From an uncultured Erysipelotrichaceae bacterium (GTDB lineage: Bacteria; Bacillota_I; Bacilli_A; Erysipelotrichales; Erysipelotrichaceae): a DNA stretch of 6,764 nt. Shown piece by piece: positions 6,233-6,764 of the stretch. A program made the translations under genes and the position numbers. The notes under the pieces were generated by a model. The model saw only the letters and a list, made by a program, of their open reading frames with translations. It had not been told where the DNA came from and ran no database searches. The stretch is from contig OMUX01000273.1 of assembly GCA_900314345.1 (NCBI GenBank), positions 1 to 6,764 on the forward strand. Reading direction: 5' to 3'. Within the stretch, counting starts at the first letter, position 1; each line of letters begins with the position of its first letter.

Positions 6233-6287
6233 AACCACACTGATTTCATTCAGCGGAGCGGCTGCTGTATTTTCCTCAGCAGTGGTT
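6233..6287. terminator. possible terminator hairpin between convergent genes
   Basis: AACCAC (6233-6238) pairs with GTGGTT (6282-6287), and CTGA (6240-6243) with TCAG (6276-6279) across a small bulge; the long loop holds a further CAGC/GCTG pairing. It starts 10 nt after the symporter stop. No clear T run follows on either strand, so this is a weak call; it also overlaps the end of the small minus-strand frame. Confidence 0.35.
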
Positions 6288-6521
6288 CCTTGTTTGTAAG
6301 AGCCACTTCAAACTTTGCATTGCTGAGATAGCTGTGCTGGCTTGATAATTCAGCATTGATTTCATCTGCATTCTGCCTGAAGAACTCAGCTGCAGCCTCA
6401 TAGACTGCCACAATGATGATCATTCTTTTGTTATCTTTTATGGAAATGTCCTGCTCAAATAATCAAAGCCAGAAAGGACAATAATGGCCAAAATGTAACC
6501 AGCATGATATTTGTCCTTCAT
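6250..6521 (-). pseudogene. small gene, apparently frameshifted (N-terminal membrane segment plus soluble C-terminal part)
   Basis: On the minus strand an ATG at 6519-6521 overlaps the DeoR stop (TAATG) and opens a 27-residue frame with a hydrophobic stretch (GYILAIIVLSGFDYL) ending at TAA 6438-6440. A second frame is open from 6462 to the TGA at 6250-6252. It encodes a coherent helical sequence, including KDNKRMIIIVAVYEAAAEFF and SSQHSYLSNAKFEVAL. The two overlap at 6438-6462, and one -1 shift there would join them into a protein of roughly 90 residues with an N-terminal membrane anchor. No slippery heptamer is visible, so a mutation or sequencing error is likelier than programmed frameshifting. 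An internal ATG at 6421-6423 (57 residues) lacks a good ribosome site. I do not recognise the family. The TAATG coupling suggests it belonged to the DeoR gene's operon. Confidence 0.45.
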
Positions 6522-6764
6522 TACTCCTGTTCCATATTGCTTTCTCCATGGATTGTCATGTACTGCATGATGTCCTTGTAACTGTCAGGGATGGTATCCG
6601 TGATGATTGCTGCATCCTTCAGTGTCGCAAAGGATGCTGGTCTTAACTGATCAAACTTGGAATGGTCGCTGACAATATAGGCATGGTTTGCATGATGAAT
6701 GGCCATGGCTTTTGTCTCTGCTTCCATTTCATTGGAGGTGGAATAACCCTGTCTTGCATTGATG
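6521..6764 (-). CDS. DeoR-family transcriptional regulator, C-terminal part (5' end beyond right edge)
   Basis: Eighty residues ending at TAA (6521-6523) enter from the right edge. They match the end of the DeoR sensor domain, which resembles sugar-phosphate isomerases: an INARQGYSTSNEMEAETKAM segment, then YIVSDHSKFDQ (the family I/V-L/S-D-S/H-S-K-F motif), a strand-helix FATLKDAAIITD, and a short tail. The N-terminal helix-turn-helix is outside the window. DeoR proteins usually repress sugar or nucleoside catabolic operons and respond to phosphorylated sugars; here the target is probably further right or is its own transcript. The ATG within the visible part (6725-6727) is internal, not the start. 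It points toward the symporter gene and converges with it. Its stop overlaps the start of the following small frame. Confidence 0.88.
   Translation of the reverse strand, partial: INARQGYSTSNEMEAETKAMAIHHANHAYIVSDHSKFDQLRPASFATLKDAAIITDTIPDSYKDIMQYMTIHGESNMEQE

Noticed and set aside
6438..6462. Programmed -1 frameshift joining the two small frames
   Set aside because: No X-XXY-YYZ slippery heptamer is seen in the overlap in the needed phase; an indel mutation or sequencing error is the simpler reading.
1..6764. CRISPR arrays, transposase genes, insertion-sequence ends, tRNA or rRNA genes
   Set aside because: No regularly spaced direct repeats, no transposase-like frames and no recognisable RNA-gene sequences were found by eye on either strand.

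Overview
The window reads as chromosomal DNA from a Bacillota (Firmicutes) bacterium of intermediate GC. The signs are strong GGAGG-type ribosome binding sites close to the starts, tight ATGA gene overlaps, and TetR and DeoR regulators beside small catabolic clusters. A gut-dwelling Erysipelotrichia-like host is a guess from style only. I see no rRNA, tRNA, CRISPR array, insertion sequence or phage gene.

Left part (1-4414): a TetR-family regulator on the minus strand, running off the left edge, is divergent from a three-gene plus-strand operon. The operon encodes an M29-family metallo-aminopeptidase, a dipeptide epimerase of the enolase superfamily, and a serine hydrolase of the class C beta-lactamase/S12 family with a C-terminal beta domain. 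Both internal junctions are 4-base ATGA overlaps. A good -35/-10 pair (TTGAAT, 17 bp, TAAAAT) is overlapped on its downstream side by a perfect 8+2+8 inverted repeat (661-678), the obvious TetR operator. A hairpin with a T tract at 4429-4464 ends the operon. The combination suggests intracellular processing of peptides containing D-amino acids, for example cell-wall-derived peptides: trimming by the S12 enzyme, D/L inversion by the epimerase, then cleavage by the aminopeptidase. The enzyme families are clear; the pathway is inference.

Middle part (4415-6223): a small three-helix membrane protein of unknown function on the minus strand (4441-4770) is divergent from a MelB-like GPH-family cation symporter (4892-6223). 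The symporter keeps the MelB sodium-site residues but lacks two key galactoside-binding residues, so its substrate is probably not a melibiose-type sugar. It may supply the peptide operon, but it lacks the upstream TetR-type palindrome.

Right part (6224-6764): convergent with the transporter is the C-terminal end of a DeoR-family regulator, entering from the right edge. Its stop codon overlaps (TAATG) the start of a short reading frame. That frame runs, with a change of frame, into a second open stretch, and together they look like one small membrane-anchored protein gene broken by a frameshift.

The points most worth checking are the Tyr-to-Phe change at a metal-site position of the aminopeptidase, the missing Glu-binding Arg in the epimerase, the altered substrate pocket of the symporter, and the broken small gene.
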